NCBI RefSeq assembly: GCF_014203645.1
Contig: NZ_JACHJL010000008.1
Span: 186,001-250,000, forward strand
DNA from: Streptomyces zagrosensis
Lineage (GTDB): Bacteria > Actinomycetota > Actinomycetes > Streptomycetales > Streptomycetaceae
Direction: 5' to 3'
Length of the DNA stretch: 64,000 nt
A model generated the notes under the pieces. The model was not told the DNA's origin. It made no database searches and saw only the letters and a list, made by a program, of their open reading frames with translations. The position numbers and the translations under genes are program-made. This document shows positions 26,921 through 35,638 of the stretch, in pieces (within the stretch, counting starts at the first letter, position 1; every line of letters begins with the position of its first letter).

Positions 26921-27511
26921 TCACTGCGGCCCACGGCGCGAAGACGGGGAGTCGAGCGCGGTGAGTACGGCGTGCACGAGGTGCTCGGCGTAGTCGGCGC
27001 CCAACAGGCCCGGGCGGAACAGGATGCGGTACATCATCGGCGCCACCACGTGGTCCATGACGACTTCCACGGTGGGGATGGCCTCGGCGCGCCCCAGCGC
27101 GCGGGACAAGATGGCCTCGACCTGGTCGGCGGCGTACACCGAGCACTGCCCGGCGTTGCTGCCGTCCGGATCGCCAAGGAGCGCGTCGCGGATGTAGGCC
27201 CGGCCCGATGGGGAGCCCATCTCTTCGAGGAACTGCTGGGCCCAGGTGGTGAGGTCCGCGTGCAGACTGCCGTGGTCAACGGGCGGCTCTTCGGGGCGCA
27301 GCCGCTCGACCGCCACATCCGAGAGGAGTTCGCGCAGGTCACCCCAGCGGCGGTAGATGGTCGAAGGCGTGACGCCCGCGCGGGCCGCGATCGCCGGGAC
27401 GCTCAGCGCCGCGCGGCCCTGCTCGGCTTCGAGTTCCCGCACGGCAGCGTGCACCGACTCCTGTACGCGGGCGCTGCGTCCGCCGGGGCGGGCCATCGGC
27501 TTGGGGCTCAT
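26921..27511 (-). CDS. TetR-family regulator
   Basis: 196 residues with helix-turn-helix SVPAIAARAGVTPSTIYRRW and a C-terminal domain of the TetR_C_16/AcrR type common in streptomycetes. The start is ATG 27511. Just upstream, ATGCGAC-ATA-GTTGCGT (27520-27540 region) is an imperfect inverted repeat that could be its operator. The amidase pair ends 65 nt upstream on the same strand, so it could be co-transcribed with the amidase genes. Regulated gene and ligand are not evident. Confidence 0.87.
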   Translation of the reverse strand: MSPKPMARPGGRSARVQESVHAAVRELEAEQGRAALSVPAIAARAGVTPSTIYRRWGDLRELLSDVAVERLRPEEPPVDHGSLHADLTTWAQQFLEEMGSPSGRAYIRDALLGDPDGSNAGQCSVYAADQVEAILSRALGRAEAIPTVEVVMDHVVAPMMYRILFRPGLLGADYAEHLVHAVLTALDSPSSRRGPQ

Positions 27512-27575
27512 GACGTCACCTTAATGCGACATAGTTGCGTCTGATCCGCGCGTGCGCGTCCATCTGATCAGGGCT

Positions 27576-28973
27576 TCAGGCCAGCACCGCGGCCGGTACG
27601 GCGGGAGCACCGTAGGCCGCTTCGTATGCCTGGCCGACGCGCAGCAAGGTGGCCTCGGCCAGCGGGGCGCCCATGAGTTGCATGCCGATGGGCAGGCCCG
27701 CGCCGTCGCGGCCGACCGGTAGCGTCAGCGACGGCATGCCGGTGATGTTCGCGGGAGCGCTGAGCCTGACATAGGCGTCCGAGACGCCTTCCACCGTGCC
27801 GTCTTGCCACTCGACGCTCTCTTGACCCGCCATGGCGGCCGTCATCGGCACCGTGGGCGCGGCGATCACATCGACGCGCTCGCGCACCTGGGCCCATTCT
27901 TGGCGCATGAGGGTACGAGCGCGCTGGGCCCGCAGATAGTCGCCCGCCGTGACCAGTTCCCCGGCCTCCAGGAGGACCCGGATGTCCGAGCCGTACAGCC
28001 CGGGAACCGATCGCATCGTCCACTCGTGGTAGGCGCTCGCCTCCGGAACCATCAGCCCCCAGTGGGTGGCCAGGACATAGCGCGCCATGGGGATGTCCAC
28101 CTCGACGAGCTCGGCACCCAGCTCCCGTAGCCGCTCGATGGCGCCACGCACCGCAGCCTCGACCTCGGGGGTGACCCGCTCGAAGTAGTAGGTGGCCGGC
28201 ACGCCGACCCGCAGCCCCCGCAGTCCCCCGTCCGCCGGGAGGACGTCGCTGGCCGGGCCCGTGCGCAGGCTGGCCGGGTCCCGGGAGTCATGGCCCGTCA
28301 ACGCGGCGAGCACGAGCGCGGCGTCCTGGACGGTGCGGGTGAGCGGGCCGACGTGGTCCAGGGACCAGGACAGCGGAGTCACACCGTGCCGGGGAAGAAG
28401 ACCGTAGGTGGGCTTGAGCCCGACGAGGCCGTTGAGCGCCGCGGGGACCCGGATGGAGCCTCCGGTGTCCGTGCCCAGCGCGAAGGTGGCCGCTCCCGCT
28501 GCCACCGCGACCGCCGAACCACCGCTGGACCCACCCGCGACACGACCGTGATCCCAGGCGTTTCGCGATTGCGGGGTCGTCAGCCCGTAGGCGAACTCAT
28601 GCGTATGCGTCTTGCCCACGAGAACCGCGCCGGCCTCGAAGAGCCGCGCCGCCACCGTGCTGTCCGCCTCGGCCATGTGGTCGGCTCGGACGCGTGAGCT
28701 GGCCGTGGTCGGTAGCCCAGCAACGTCGATGAGGTCCTTCAAGCCGAAGGGGACGCCGTGGAGCGGGCCACGGTGTCGGCCGGCTGCGATCTCGCGCTCC
28801 GCCTGCGCGGCTGCGTGCCGCGCCGCGTCGCCGACCACGCTGACGTAGGCCCCAAGTCGCGCATCGACGGCGGTGATGCGCTCCAGTACGGAATGGGTCA
28901 GCTCACTCGGTGAGAGTTCCTTGGTCCGGATGGCGGCGGCTGCTTCGGTGAGGGTCAGCTCAAAGGGTTGCAT
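27576..28973 (-). CDS. Amidase-signature hydrolase (AtzE/GatA-like)
   Basis: 465 residues of the amidase-signature family. The Ser-Ser-Lys triad is present: Lys in GVPFGLKDLIDVAGLPT, the first Ser in GGSSGGSAVAVAAG and the nucleophile Ser in LGTDTGGSIRVPAALNG. It cleaves carboxamides or carboxybiuret-like compounds to acid plus ammonia. The start ATG at 28973 lies inside the end of the small upstream gene (14-nt overlap), whose product resembles AtzG, the small partner of AtzE. That pairing argues for a nitrogen-scavenging amidohydrolase rather than the tRNA-dependent GatA. Exact substrate not determinable. Confidence 0.9.
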   Translation of the reverse strand: MQPFELTLTEAAAAIRTKELSPSELTHSVLERITAVDARLGAYVSVVGDAARHAAAQAEREIAAGRHRGPLHGVPFGLKDLIDVAGLPTTASSRVRADHMAEADSTVAARLFEAGAVLVGKTHTHEFAYGLTTPQSRNAWDHGRVAGGSSGGSAVAVAAGAATFALGTDTGGSIRVPAALNGLVGLKPTYGLLPRHGVTPLSWSLDHVGPLTRTVQDAALVLAALTGHDSRDPASLRTGPASDVLPADGGLRGLRVGVPATYYFERVTPEVEAAVRGAIERLRELGAELVEVDIPMARYVLATHWGLMVPEASAYHEWTMRSVPGLYGSDIRVLLEAGELVTAGDYLRAQRARTLMRQEWAQVRERVDVIAAPTVPMTAAMAGQESVEWQDGTVEGVSDAYVRLSAPANITGMPSLTLPVGRDGAGLPIGMQLMGAPLAEATLLRVGQAYEAAYGAPAVPAAVLA

Positions 28974-29169
28974 GCGTCGCCTCCCACGGTGCGGCGTAGA
29001 CGGCCGCAGGCGGCGTTTCGCCGAAGTCCAGTTCGCGCAGGGTGCCGATCACCGCGTGGATGTGCTGCGCGGTGGCGGCCACGGCGCCATGCCGCTCGTC
29101 GGCCAGGGGGAGCCCGGCGCGAAGTGCCCAGCGGGCGGCCTCCTGCGGGGTGAGTTCGGGGGTGTCCAT
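28960..29169 (-). CDS. Small AtzG/DUF4089-like amidase partner
   Basis: 69 residues, acidic and helical, starting LTPQEAARWALRAGLPLADE and containing AQHIHAVIGTLRELDF. This resembles DUF4089/AtzG proteins, GatC-like subunits that stabilise AtzE-type amidases. It overlaps the amidase start by 14 nt, which implies translational coupling. Assignment rests on the N-terminal pattern, length and gene order; no catalytic residues are expected. Confidence 0.75.
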   Translation of the reverse strand: MDTPELTPQEAARWALRAGLPLADERHGAVAATAQHIHAVIGTLRELDFGETPPAAVYAAPWEATHATL

Positions 29170-29226
29170 GGGTGTCCCTTCGTCCGGCGGGCGCTGCCGG
29201 GTGGCACGGGGTGCGCCACCTTCTCG

Positions 29227-29251
29227 GCTAAAGCGAAGAGTTTGCTTTAGC
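29227..29251. promoter_or_regulatory. GCTAAAGC-n9-GCTTTAGC inverted repeat, operator candidate
   Basis: A perfect 8-bp inverted repeat in an AT-rich patch 58 nt upstream of the AtzG-like start. A third half-site CTAAAGC follows at 29274-29280. It is placed to control the amidase operon and possibly the divergent MBL gene; the cognate regulator is unknown. Confidence 0.6.
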
Positions 29252-29481
29252 TGAGAGTAGGGGCTAGCGTCACCTAAAGCAAATAGTTAGCGTTTATTGC
29301 AGATACGGGCTCCGCTCACCGCGCGGCTCCCACACCACCTCGGCAGCGCGTCCGCGCCACCCGGGTGCCACGCCTGCCGCCCCCATAACCGGCCCGGCGA
29401 TCCACAACGCGCCGCCGCACCGCCGCCGTCCAGCGCCGCCCGTCCAGCGCCGCAGGACGGGCTCAAGAAAGGACCTGCCGA

Positions 29482-30417
29482 ATGTCTCGCCACACCACGC
29501 CCGCACCCGCCGCCGAGAGCCCCGTCTGGAGGCTCGGAGACCTCCGCATCCACCGCATCGACGAGGTGACCCTGCCGGCACAGACCGGCCCTTGGCTGCT
29601 TCCATCGGCCACGGCCCACGTGGTCGATCAGGCCCCCTGGTTGCGGCCCGACTTCGCCGACGACGCCGGCATCCTGCGGCTGACCAGCCAGAGCTTCGCC
29701 GTCCAGGTGGGCGGGGTACGGGTTTTGGTGGACACCGGCATCGGCAATGGCAAAACACGGGCCAACCCCGCCTGGGACCACCTCGACAGCGACTACCTGG
29801 CGCGCCTGGAAGCGGCCGGGTTCCCGCCCTCGACCATCGACCTCGTGATCCTCACCCACCTGCACACCGACCACGTCGGCTGGAACACCCGGGCGGATGG
29901 CGGCGAGTGGCGCCCCACCTTCCCCAACGCCCGCTATCTGACGGCCAGGGCCGAGTGGGACTACTGGGCGACGGTGGACATGGACGACGCCAGGCGACAG
30001 ATGTTCGCGGACTCCGTGCACCCCATCAAGGACGCCGGTCTCCTCGACCTCATCGACGTCCCAGCCACCGGCGCCGACGTCGCCCCCGGCCTGCGACTGA
30101 TCCACACGCCGGGACACACCCCCGGACATCTTGCCGTGGAACTCCGCAGCGCCACCGCCACCGCCCTCATCACGGGCGACTGCGTCCACCACCCCGTACA
30201 ACTCCTTGACCCGGCCATTACGAGTTGCGTGGACACCGACCCGCGCCAGGCGGCAGCCACCCGCCGCCGCCTACTCACCGAACTGGCCGGCACCGACACC
30301 CTGTTGCTCGGCACCCACTTCCCCGCGCCCACCGGCGGTCTGGTGACACCCGATGGCAAAAACGGCTCCTACCGGCTCATCCCCGTGCCCCCGACACCCG
30401 CCACCGGCCCAGCCTAG
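29482..30417 (+). CDS. MBL-fold metallo-hydrolase
   Basis: 311 residues of the metallo-beta-lactamase superfamily. The zinc motif HLHTDH begins at His126 (LVILTHLHTDHVGWN); later ligands are in HTPGHTPGH, TGDCVHH and LLLGTHFP. The N-terminal ITS-like strand and RVLVDTGIGNGK resemble the quorum-quenching lactonase/AttM-type and related hydrolases. Cytoplasmic, no signal peptide. It is divergent from the amidase pair across a 312-nt gap carrying the GCTAAAGC inverted repeat. Substrate unknown (lactone or similar ester is a guess). Confidence 0.87.
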   Translation: MSRHTTPAPAAESPVWRLGDLRIHRIDEVTLPAQTGPWLLPSATAHVVDQAPWLRPDFADDAGILRLTSQSFAVQVGGVRVLVDTGIGNGKTRANPAWDHLDSDYLARLEAAGFPPSTIDLVILTHLHTDHVGWNTRADGGEWRPTFPNARYLTARAEWDYWATVDMDDARRQMFADSVHPIKDAGLLDLIDVPATGADVAPGLRLIHTPGHTPGHLAVELRSATATALITGDCVHHPVQLLDPAITSCVDTDPRQAAATRRRLLTELAGTDTLLLGTHFPAPTGGLVTPDGKNGSYRLIPVPPTPATGPA

Positions 30418-30678
30418 GAACCAACGAGCCCCGGATGAGGCACCAACAGGCCGCGGCCAAGGGGGAGTCGCCCCGGCGCACATCTGATCGCCGTTGCGCG
30501 CCCCCCATGCGCCCGTCTCGCTCCCTGGGCCGCGCGGCGTCCACCGTATGGACAACGCGGGCCCGTTGCCCACCTCGTACGGCGTGAAGCCACCGGACGC
30601 CTGGGATCAACGGGTACGTAACGTACGCGCCCGCCACGCAGGAGCGTTTCTGCGTCCATCGAATGCTGTCGAAGTGGC

Positions 30679-30706
30679 TTGACCCGGTGCCCGTACGCAG
30701 TACCTT
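30679..30706 (+). promoter_or_regulatory. Sigma-70-like promoter candidate for the kinase gene
   Basis: TTGACC and TACCTT separated by 16 nt, ending 48 nt upstream of the kinase GTG. The rest of the roughly 340-nt gap from 30418 shows no gene; a palindrome GTACGT-A-ACGTAC lies at 30614-30626. Confidence 0.5.
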
Positions 30707-30754
30707 CGGTGCGCACAACCGACTACGGTCGGTTTCGGATTGAGGGGAAGCACA

Positions 30755-32956
30755 GTGCGCCTGGACCATCACGGCGATGAACGGTACCGACTCAAAGACG
30801 GTCCGATTCCCGGTGGGAGATCCGAGGTGTGGCTGGCCCGCGACACACAGTTGGGCCAGGACGTCGCGCTCAAGCGGGCCCGGATCGAGGACAACAGCTC
30901 GGCCGCATTCGAGCGACTACAAGCCGAGGCACGGGCATTGGCCCGGTTTCGCGAACACCCCCATGTAGTGACCCTCTATGACGCCGTGAGGGTGGGCGAA
31001 GGCGCGGACGCCGAGTGCTGGCTCGTCATGGAGTACGCGTCCGGCGGCAGCCTGGTCGGGCGCCCTGCGATGAGCCCGCAAAAGGCCGCGAAGATCGGCG
31101 CCCAGATCGCATGGGCGCTCGTCGCCCTGCATGCGTCGGGCATTGTGCACTGCGATGTGAAGCCGGGGAACATCGTGCTCAGCGACGGCGAGACCGCCAA
31201 GCTGACCGACCTGGACTCGGCACACCGCGTGGGTGGCACCGAGACGATCACGTGCAACCAGAGCGTCTCGTACACCCCGGACTACGCCGCCCCCGAGGTG
31301 GTACGCGGCAACCCGGTGCGCGCGTCGGATGTGTTCTCGCTCGGGGCCACCGTCTACGAGCTGATCGTCGGCCGGCCACCGCGCCATGACGGCGCCGACT
31401 CCTGGTCGGATGACGGCGGCAGTGGTGGTGGGGGCGCACCCTCCCCTCGCTCCGGCGCAGGGAGCGCGGGCGCCGGCTCCACCACGGAGTTCCTGGGGCA
31501 CGGCGACGAGCAGACCAGCCCTCAGCCGTCCGAGGACGCCGAGGGTGATGAGCGGGTGCGGCGGTGGCGATACCAACACGGTGTGGTCCGGCTCGATGGT
31601 GATGTCGGGCCGCTGCGTGAGCTCCTGCACGCGATGCTCGCGACCGAGCCGGCGAACCGGCCCACCGCCAGCGAGGTAAGGAAACGCTTTCAGCAGGTCG
31701 CGGGGGACATTGGCGTATCGGCGCCGGACGCTGCCGAGCCCCCATCGGCGGACGCCAACGAGCCCTCGCCACCGGGCGTCGCCGAGGCCGCATCATCGGG
31801 CGCCGGCAAGACCGCACCGCCGAATGCCAGCGAGCCCCACGCACCGGACGCCGCTGATCCCACAGCTCCCGGCGACACCAGCGTCGGGTCCCGGGGGGGC
31901 GACAGGACTGGATGGCTGCGCAACGTCGCCGGGCCCGTTCGACGCCATCCCTGGGTCACGACCGTGGCGGCGCTGGCCGTCACCGCACTGGGCGCCATCG
32001 GCCTCCCTTCGCTCCTGTCGAACGACGGGAACACCAGCAACGACGCCAACGACGGGAACACCGGCGCACATTCGGCGCCTCCGGCTGTCTCGCATGAACC
32101 GGATGGCCCGCGTGCTACCGAACCGCGTGCGGCCGACCCGTGCGGCCTGGCCGACCCCCGCGCGCTCAGCCGCTTCGGGAGCGCTCAACTGGACAACGAC
32201 TACGGGAACTTCGAGCGCTGCGACATCATCGTCGAGCGCGGCAATGACACCGTGGTGGATGTGAAGGTGGAGCTCGCCAGTGGCCTCCCGTCCGACCTCA
32301 CGTCCCCCACCCGCAAGATGGGCACGGTCGATGTGGTGACCATGCCCGCGGAGAGCGCCGAGTGCGAACGGGTGCTACTGCCCGGCGGTGACGCCAAGTT
32401 CGGCGTGTACATCACCGTCAACGAGGACAAGGACAGGCCGGCCCCACTGTGCGAGATGGCCGATGCCGCCGTCCGCTACGCGGCGCAGCAACTCAACAAG
32501 GGGCCAGTGCCGCCCCGTACCGCCGAGCCAGCGGCCGACTCGCTGGTACGGAAGGACGCGTGCACGCTGCTTGACGCGAGGGCGCTGTCCATCATCCCGG
32601 GCATCGACGCGGACGACCCGGACGTCGGGTACGGCAACTGGGAATGCGACTGGCACAGCAGCACCAGCGACATCGTGGCCGCGCTGCGCTTCGACCGCGG
32701 GCAGCCGTTGACCGCGTCGGACGGCCGTCGCACTCAGCTCGGCGGGCGCCCCGCCTTCGTCTCGCCGAAGGAAGAGGGGCCGGACACCTGCCTCGTACGG
32801 GTGGAACACCGGGCCTACTCCGATCACGACGGCCAGCGGGCTATGGAGATGCTGCATCTCGTCGTCAGCGGATCACAGCCCACGGACGAGCTGTGCACCA
32901 TGGCTACGGAACTTGCCACCTCGGCCGCCGCCGAACTCCCGCAGACTGTGGCGTAG
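30755..32956 (+). CDS. Membrane Ser/Thr protein kinase with two DUF3558-like extracellular repeats
   Basis: 733 residues. The kinase domain (1-310) has VALK (ATP Lys), catalytic loop HCDVKPGN and DLD where DFG is usual (KLTDLDSAHR), then APEV and DVFSLG. A Pro/Ala-rich linker leads to one membrane helix (VTTVAALAVTALGAIGLPSLL, about residue 415). The outside part carries two related units, DPCGLADPRALSRFG...YGNFERC and DACTLLDARALSI...YGNWEC, each with paired cysteines, resembling DUF3558 lipoprotein domains. This is the receptor-kinase layout of actinobacterial PknB relatives. GTG at 30755 behind GAGGGGAAG; an earlier in-frame TTG is less likely. The FHA protein downstream is a plausible partner. 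Confidence 0.9.
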   Translation: MRLDHHGDERYRLKDGPIPGGRSEVWLARDTQLGQDVALKRARIEDNSSAAFERLQAEARALARFREHPHVVTLYDAVRVGEGADAECWLVMEYASGGSLVGRPAMSPQKAAKIGAQIAWALVALHASGIVHCDVKPGNIVLSDGETAKLTDLDSAHRVGGTETITCNQSVSYTPDYAAPEVVRGNPVRASDVFSLGATVYELIVGRPPRHDGADSWSDDGGSGGGGAPSPRSGAGSAGAGSTTEFLGHGDEQTSPQPSEDAEGDERVRRWRYQHGVVRLDGDVGPLRELLHAMLATEPANRPTASEVRKRFQQVAGDIGVSAPDAAEPPSADANEPSPPGVAEAASSGAGKTAPPNASEPHAPDAADPTAPGDTSVGSRGGDRTGWLRNVAGPVRRHPWVTTVAALAVTALGAIGLPSLLSNDGNTSNDANDGNTGAHSAPPAVSHEPDGPRATEPRAADPCGLADPRALSRFGSAQLDNDYGNFERCDIIVERGNDTVVDVKVELASGLPSDLTSPTRKMGTVDVVTMPAESAECERVLLPGGDAKFGVYITVNEDKDRPAPLCEMADAAVRYAAQQLNKGPVPPRTAEPAADSLVRKDACTLLDARALSIIPGIDADDPDVGYGNWECDWHSSTSDIVAALRFDRGQPLTASDGRRTQLGGRPAFVSPKEEGPDTCLVRVEHRAYSDHDGQRAMEMLHLVVSGSQPTDELCTMATELATSAAAELPQTVA

Positions 32957-33092
32957 CCACGGAGCTTCCCCCGCGGCGGCCGAAGTGGTGTGCGGGAGCA
33001 CTCGTCCTTTGTAGCGGGCCCGTCCCGGGAGGGGTCCCGAACTGGCCGCGGCACAGTGGGACCCTGTCCATCGACCGATCGAGGAGGCCGTG

Positions 33093-33863
33093 ATGAACAG
33101 TCGCGACAGCCTGGCCCGCGGGGCCCCACCAGCCCGGCCCGGCACCCTTCACGCACGGTCCCTGTTGGGCAGCGTGCGGGCCAGGCCCGAGCCGGGCTGC
33201 GTGCTGCGGTTCGGCCGCACCGGACCGCCCGAAGTGGAGCTGGCCGTGGGCGACAACGACCTGCGCGTGAGCCGCCGGCACGGCGAGCTGACCTATCGCG
33301 ACGGTGCATGGTGGCTGCGCAATCACGGCCAGCAACTCGTGCGCCTGCCGCGCGGGCAGTTGATGCACGCAAGCACCGATCCGATGCCCATAGGGGTCGG
33401 CTATACCCCGCTGTTCGTCAAGGGTTCGGGCCATCGGGAGCATCTGGTGGAGCTGTACGTCACGGACTATGGCGAACCGGCCACCCCGCGGCAGCGCGCC
33501 ACGACGCTGCCGCCCAAGCGGTGGACCCTCCAGGATGACGAGCGCCTGGTCCTGGTCGTGCTCGGTCAGCGCTACCTCCTCTACGAGCCGGAGCCGCGCC
33601 CCCTGTCCTACCGACAGGCCGCGGCCGAGCTGACCTACCTCTCGGGCGGGGTGCGCTGGGGGGTGAGCAAGGTCGCGCACAAGGTCGAGGACGTACGGAT
33701 GCGGCTGTCGCGGAGCGGGGACTTTCCGCACGAATTGCGCCGGGACGAGCCGGACGGGCCGAGCGACAACACGCTGAAGCACAACCTGCTCAAGGGCCTG
33801 GTGGAATCGACGACCCTGGTTCCGCCAGATCTGGCGCTGCTGGAGCAGGAGCCATCCGACTGA
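33093..33863 (+). CDS. FHA-domain protein with C-terminal winged-helix-like region
   Basis: 256 residues. The FHA phosphothreonine-binding fold is indicated by CVLRFGRTG...ELAVGDNDLRVSRRHGELTY and WWLRNHGQQ, with the conserved R and S-R-H residues. The C-terminal half (TLQDDERLVLVVLGQRYLLY ... LTYLSGGVRWGVSKVAHKVE) resembles an effector or winged-helix domain. GAGGAGG lies 5 nt before the ATG; a GTG directly before it is too close to that site. It lies 136 nt after the kinase gene on the same strand, so it may read phosphorylated targets of that kinase (inference). A hairpin terminator follows immediately. Confidence 0.85.
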   Translation: MNSRDSLARGAPPARPGTLHARSLLGSVRARPEPGCVLRFGRTGPPEVELAVGDNDLRVSRRHGELTYRDGAWWLRNHGQQLVRLPRGQLMHASTDPMPIGVGYTPLFVKGSGHREHLVELYVTDYGEPATPRQRATTLPPKRWTLQDDERLVLVVLGQRYLLYEPEPRPLSYRQAAAELTYLSGGVRWGVSKVAHKVEDVRMRLSRSGDFPHELRRDEPDGPSDNTLKHNLLKGLVESTTLVPPDLALLEQEPSD

Positions 33864-33890
33864 CGGGGCGGCGGAGCGCGCGCCGCCCCG
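33864..33890 (+). terminator. Terminator hairpin after the FHA gene
   Basis: CGGGGCGGCG and CGCCGCCCCG, a perfect 10-bp stem with a 7-nt loop, directly abutting the stop codon. Confidence 0.7.
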
Positions 33891-34080
33891 TGGCGTTACG
33901 CGCGCCCCCGCGCCACCCTGTGCGGTCGGCCTTACGCACCCGATGAGGCCGGCCGCACGCTGCACCCGGCGCGATCGGCGTGGCCCGCCCTTCGGGGCCG
34001 ACCGGCTCGGGCTGGTCGCGTCGGCCGACTCACGCACCGGGGGTGCCCTGCACGCGCCCGCTGACCGGCGTGATTACCGT

Positions 34081-34431
34081 ATGGCCATGACCGATTCCCA
34101 TGATGTCCGTCGTATCGCGCTCTCCCTGCCGGAGACAGTGGAGAAGCTGGCCTGGGGCATGCCCACCTTCCGGGTCGCAGGAAAGATGTTCGTCACCATC
34201 CCCGATGACGAGACGTCGTTCGCCGTGCGGTGTCCGATGATCGAGCGCCAGGAGTTGATCGCGGCCGAACCTGCGAAGTTCTGGGTTCCCTCGCACGAGG
34301 CGAGCTCCCACTGGGTACGGGTGCGGCTTGCCGCCCTCGACGACCAGGCGGAACTGGGCGACATCATCGTGGACTCGTGGCGGCAGGCCGCTCCCCCACG
34401 GCTCTTGGAGGAGTTCTCTCCGACCGCCTAG
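34081..34431 (+). CDS. MmcQ/YjbR-family protein
   Basis: 116 residues of the CyaY-like YjbR fold: SLPETVEKLAWGMPTFRVAGKM, then a PSHEASSHWVRVRL segment and a C-terminal DSWRQAAPPRLLEEF helix. The family is often labelled DNA-binding on structural grounds, without proven function. Two close ATGs (34081, 34087) are possible. It stands alone between the FHA gene and the converging acetyltransferase. Confidence 0.87.
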   Translation: MAMTDSHDVRRIALSLPETVEKLAWGMPTFRVAGKMFVTIPDDETSFAVRCPMIERQELIAAEPAKFWVPSHEASSHWVRVRLAALDDQAELGDIIVDSWRQAAPPRLLEEFSPTA

Positions 34432-34434
34432 CGC

Positions 34435-34454
34435 CCCTTATCTACCGATAAGGG
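34435..34454. terminator. Short bidirectional terminator hairpin
   Basis: CCCTTATC-TACC-GATAAGGG, a perfect 8-bp stem with a 4-nt loop, 4 nt after the YjbR stop and 48 nt before the converging acetyltransferase stop; it can serve both genes. Confidence 0.7.
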
Positions 34455-34502
34455 AAAGACAAGCGCTCCATAGAAACGGCTACACGCCCCAGCCCGGCAA
34501 CG

Positions 34503-35312
34503 TCAGGTCGCGTCCGTACGCGGCCGATGCTTGGTCAGCCAGGTCGCGGCGTACGCAACCGCGTCAGCCAGCGGGAAGAGCCGGGCGTGCGCCGCGCCCA
34601 CCATGCCCCGTACCACCGGATGCGCCTGCTCGAAGGCCGCACCCAGTTCGTCGAAGCGGTCCTCGGTGATGGACACCTCGCGCACGGTCATCCAGCGCCG
34701 GCCGGCCGGAGTCATGACGGCGAAGGCGTTATCGACCTGCGGCGCGGGAATGCGGTATTCCGCCAGGTGGAACGCCGTGCAGGACATATAGCCCGCGCCC
34801 AGGAGCAGGACCCGCGCCCCGGCCTCTTCGAGCCGGGCGAGCGGGCTGCGCTCGCCGAGCCGGCAGTCCAGCGCATGGCCCTCGACGATGGCGGCGGCAC
34901 GCGGACCCACGGCCGCGAAGGAGGTCTGCGGGTGGGAGCTGCGAACGGCCCCCGGCCAGTTGCGGACCAGCTCTGGGACCACTCCCACGCCGAAGGTAGG
35001 CGTGGTGCGGGGGTCGTAGGCCGGCATCGCGGCGCGAATCTGCGCCCACCAGGTCTCGGGCACGGGCGGGTTGCTCCAGTGCGTTGGGTCCGAGTTGTCG
35101 CTGGTGTGCGTCGGCACCACCAACGTGCCGTCGGTCCCCAGAACATCGAGCAGCGCCCGCACGACGTCGGGGCCCCCGCCGCAGACCCAGCCGAGCGAGC
35201 TGAGGGAGGAGTGCACGAGCAGGGTCTCGCCGGGTCGTACACCCAAGGTGCGCAGTGCGCGAGCGAGCGCATCACGTGTACACAGCGGGCCCGTTTGGAG
35301 CGCCTTTGACAT
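34503..35312 (-). CDS. AAC(3)-family aminoglycoside N-acetyltransferase-like protein
   Basis: 269 residues of the antibiotic NAT family: LGVRPGETLLVHSSLSSLGW, GTLVVPTHTSDNSDP with DPTHW, then DPRTTPTFGVGVVPELVR and SSHPQTSFAAVGP, the acetyl-CoA/aminoglycoside core. In resistant strains AAC(3) enzymes acetylate the 3-amino group of deoxystreptamine. Many streptomycetes have such genes with unclear substrates, so resistance is possible but not proven. The ATG at 35312 gives the usual length; an extension upstream would add 68 Gly/Ala residues over a tandem repeat and is rejected. Confidence 0.87.
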   Translation of the reverse strand: MSKALQTGPLCTRDALARALRTLGVRPGETLLVHSSLSSLGWVCGGGPDVVRALLDVLGTDGTLVVPTHTSDNSDPTHWSNPPVPETWWAQIRAAMPAYDPRTTPTFGVGVVPELVRNWPGAVRSSHPQTSFAAVGPRAAAIVEGHALDCRLGERSPLARLEEAGARVLLLGAGYMSCTAFHLAEYRIPAPQVDNAFAVMTPAGRRWMTVREVSITEDRFDELGAAFEQAHPVVRGMVGAAHARLFPLADAVAYAATWLTKHRPRTDAT

Positions 35313-35454
35313 AGTCAGCGAGTCTGCCCGGTCCAGGTCTCGCGGACCAGCGGATTTCGCCACCCCCGCCACCCCCGCCGCACCCCGCCCAAGCGCCGCA
35401 TCCAGCCCAAGCCCCGCGCCCCACGTTCCGAACGCCGCACCGGCCGGCCCTGCC

Positions 35455-35497
35455 CCACCAGCCGGCCCCCACCAGCCGGCCCCCACCCGCCGGCCCC
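35455..35497. repeat. Three 14-bp tandem repeats
   Basis: CCACCAGCCGGCCC repeated three times (third copy with one change) between the acetyltransferase start and the TerD gene. Confidence 0.8.
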
Positions 35498-35638
35498 CGC
35501 CTGACGGCTCTCGCATCGAGCCAGCGGCCGGACGGCATTCTCACCGCAGCCCATGGCCCGTCAACTCCCCGGGCTGGCGATACCCTTACGTCACGAGGCG
35601 TATTTCCAGTGCAACTCAGCTCCGTGGAAGGGAATTCC

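Noticed and set aside
30614..30626. GTACGTAACGTAC palindrome as an operator
   Set aside because: Short, and GTAC-rich words are frequent in this genome's spacers; no gene nearby suggests a specific regulator.
34503..35516. 337-residue acetyltransferase
   Set aside because: The added 68 residues are Gly/Ala low complexity over the 14-bp tandem repeat; the family start fits ATG 35312.
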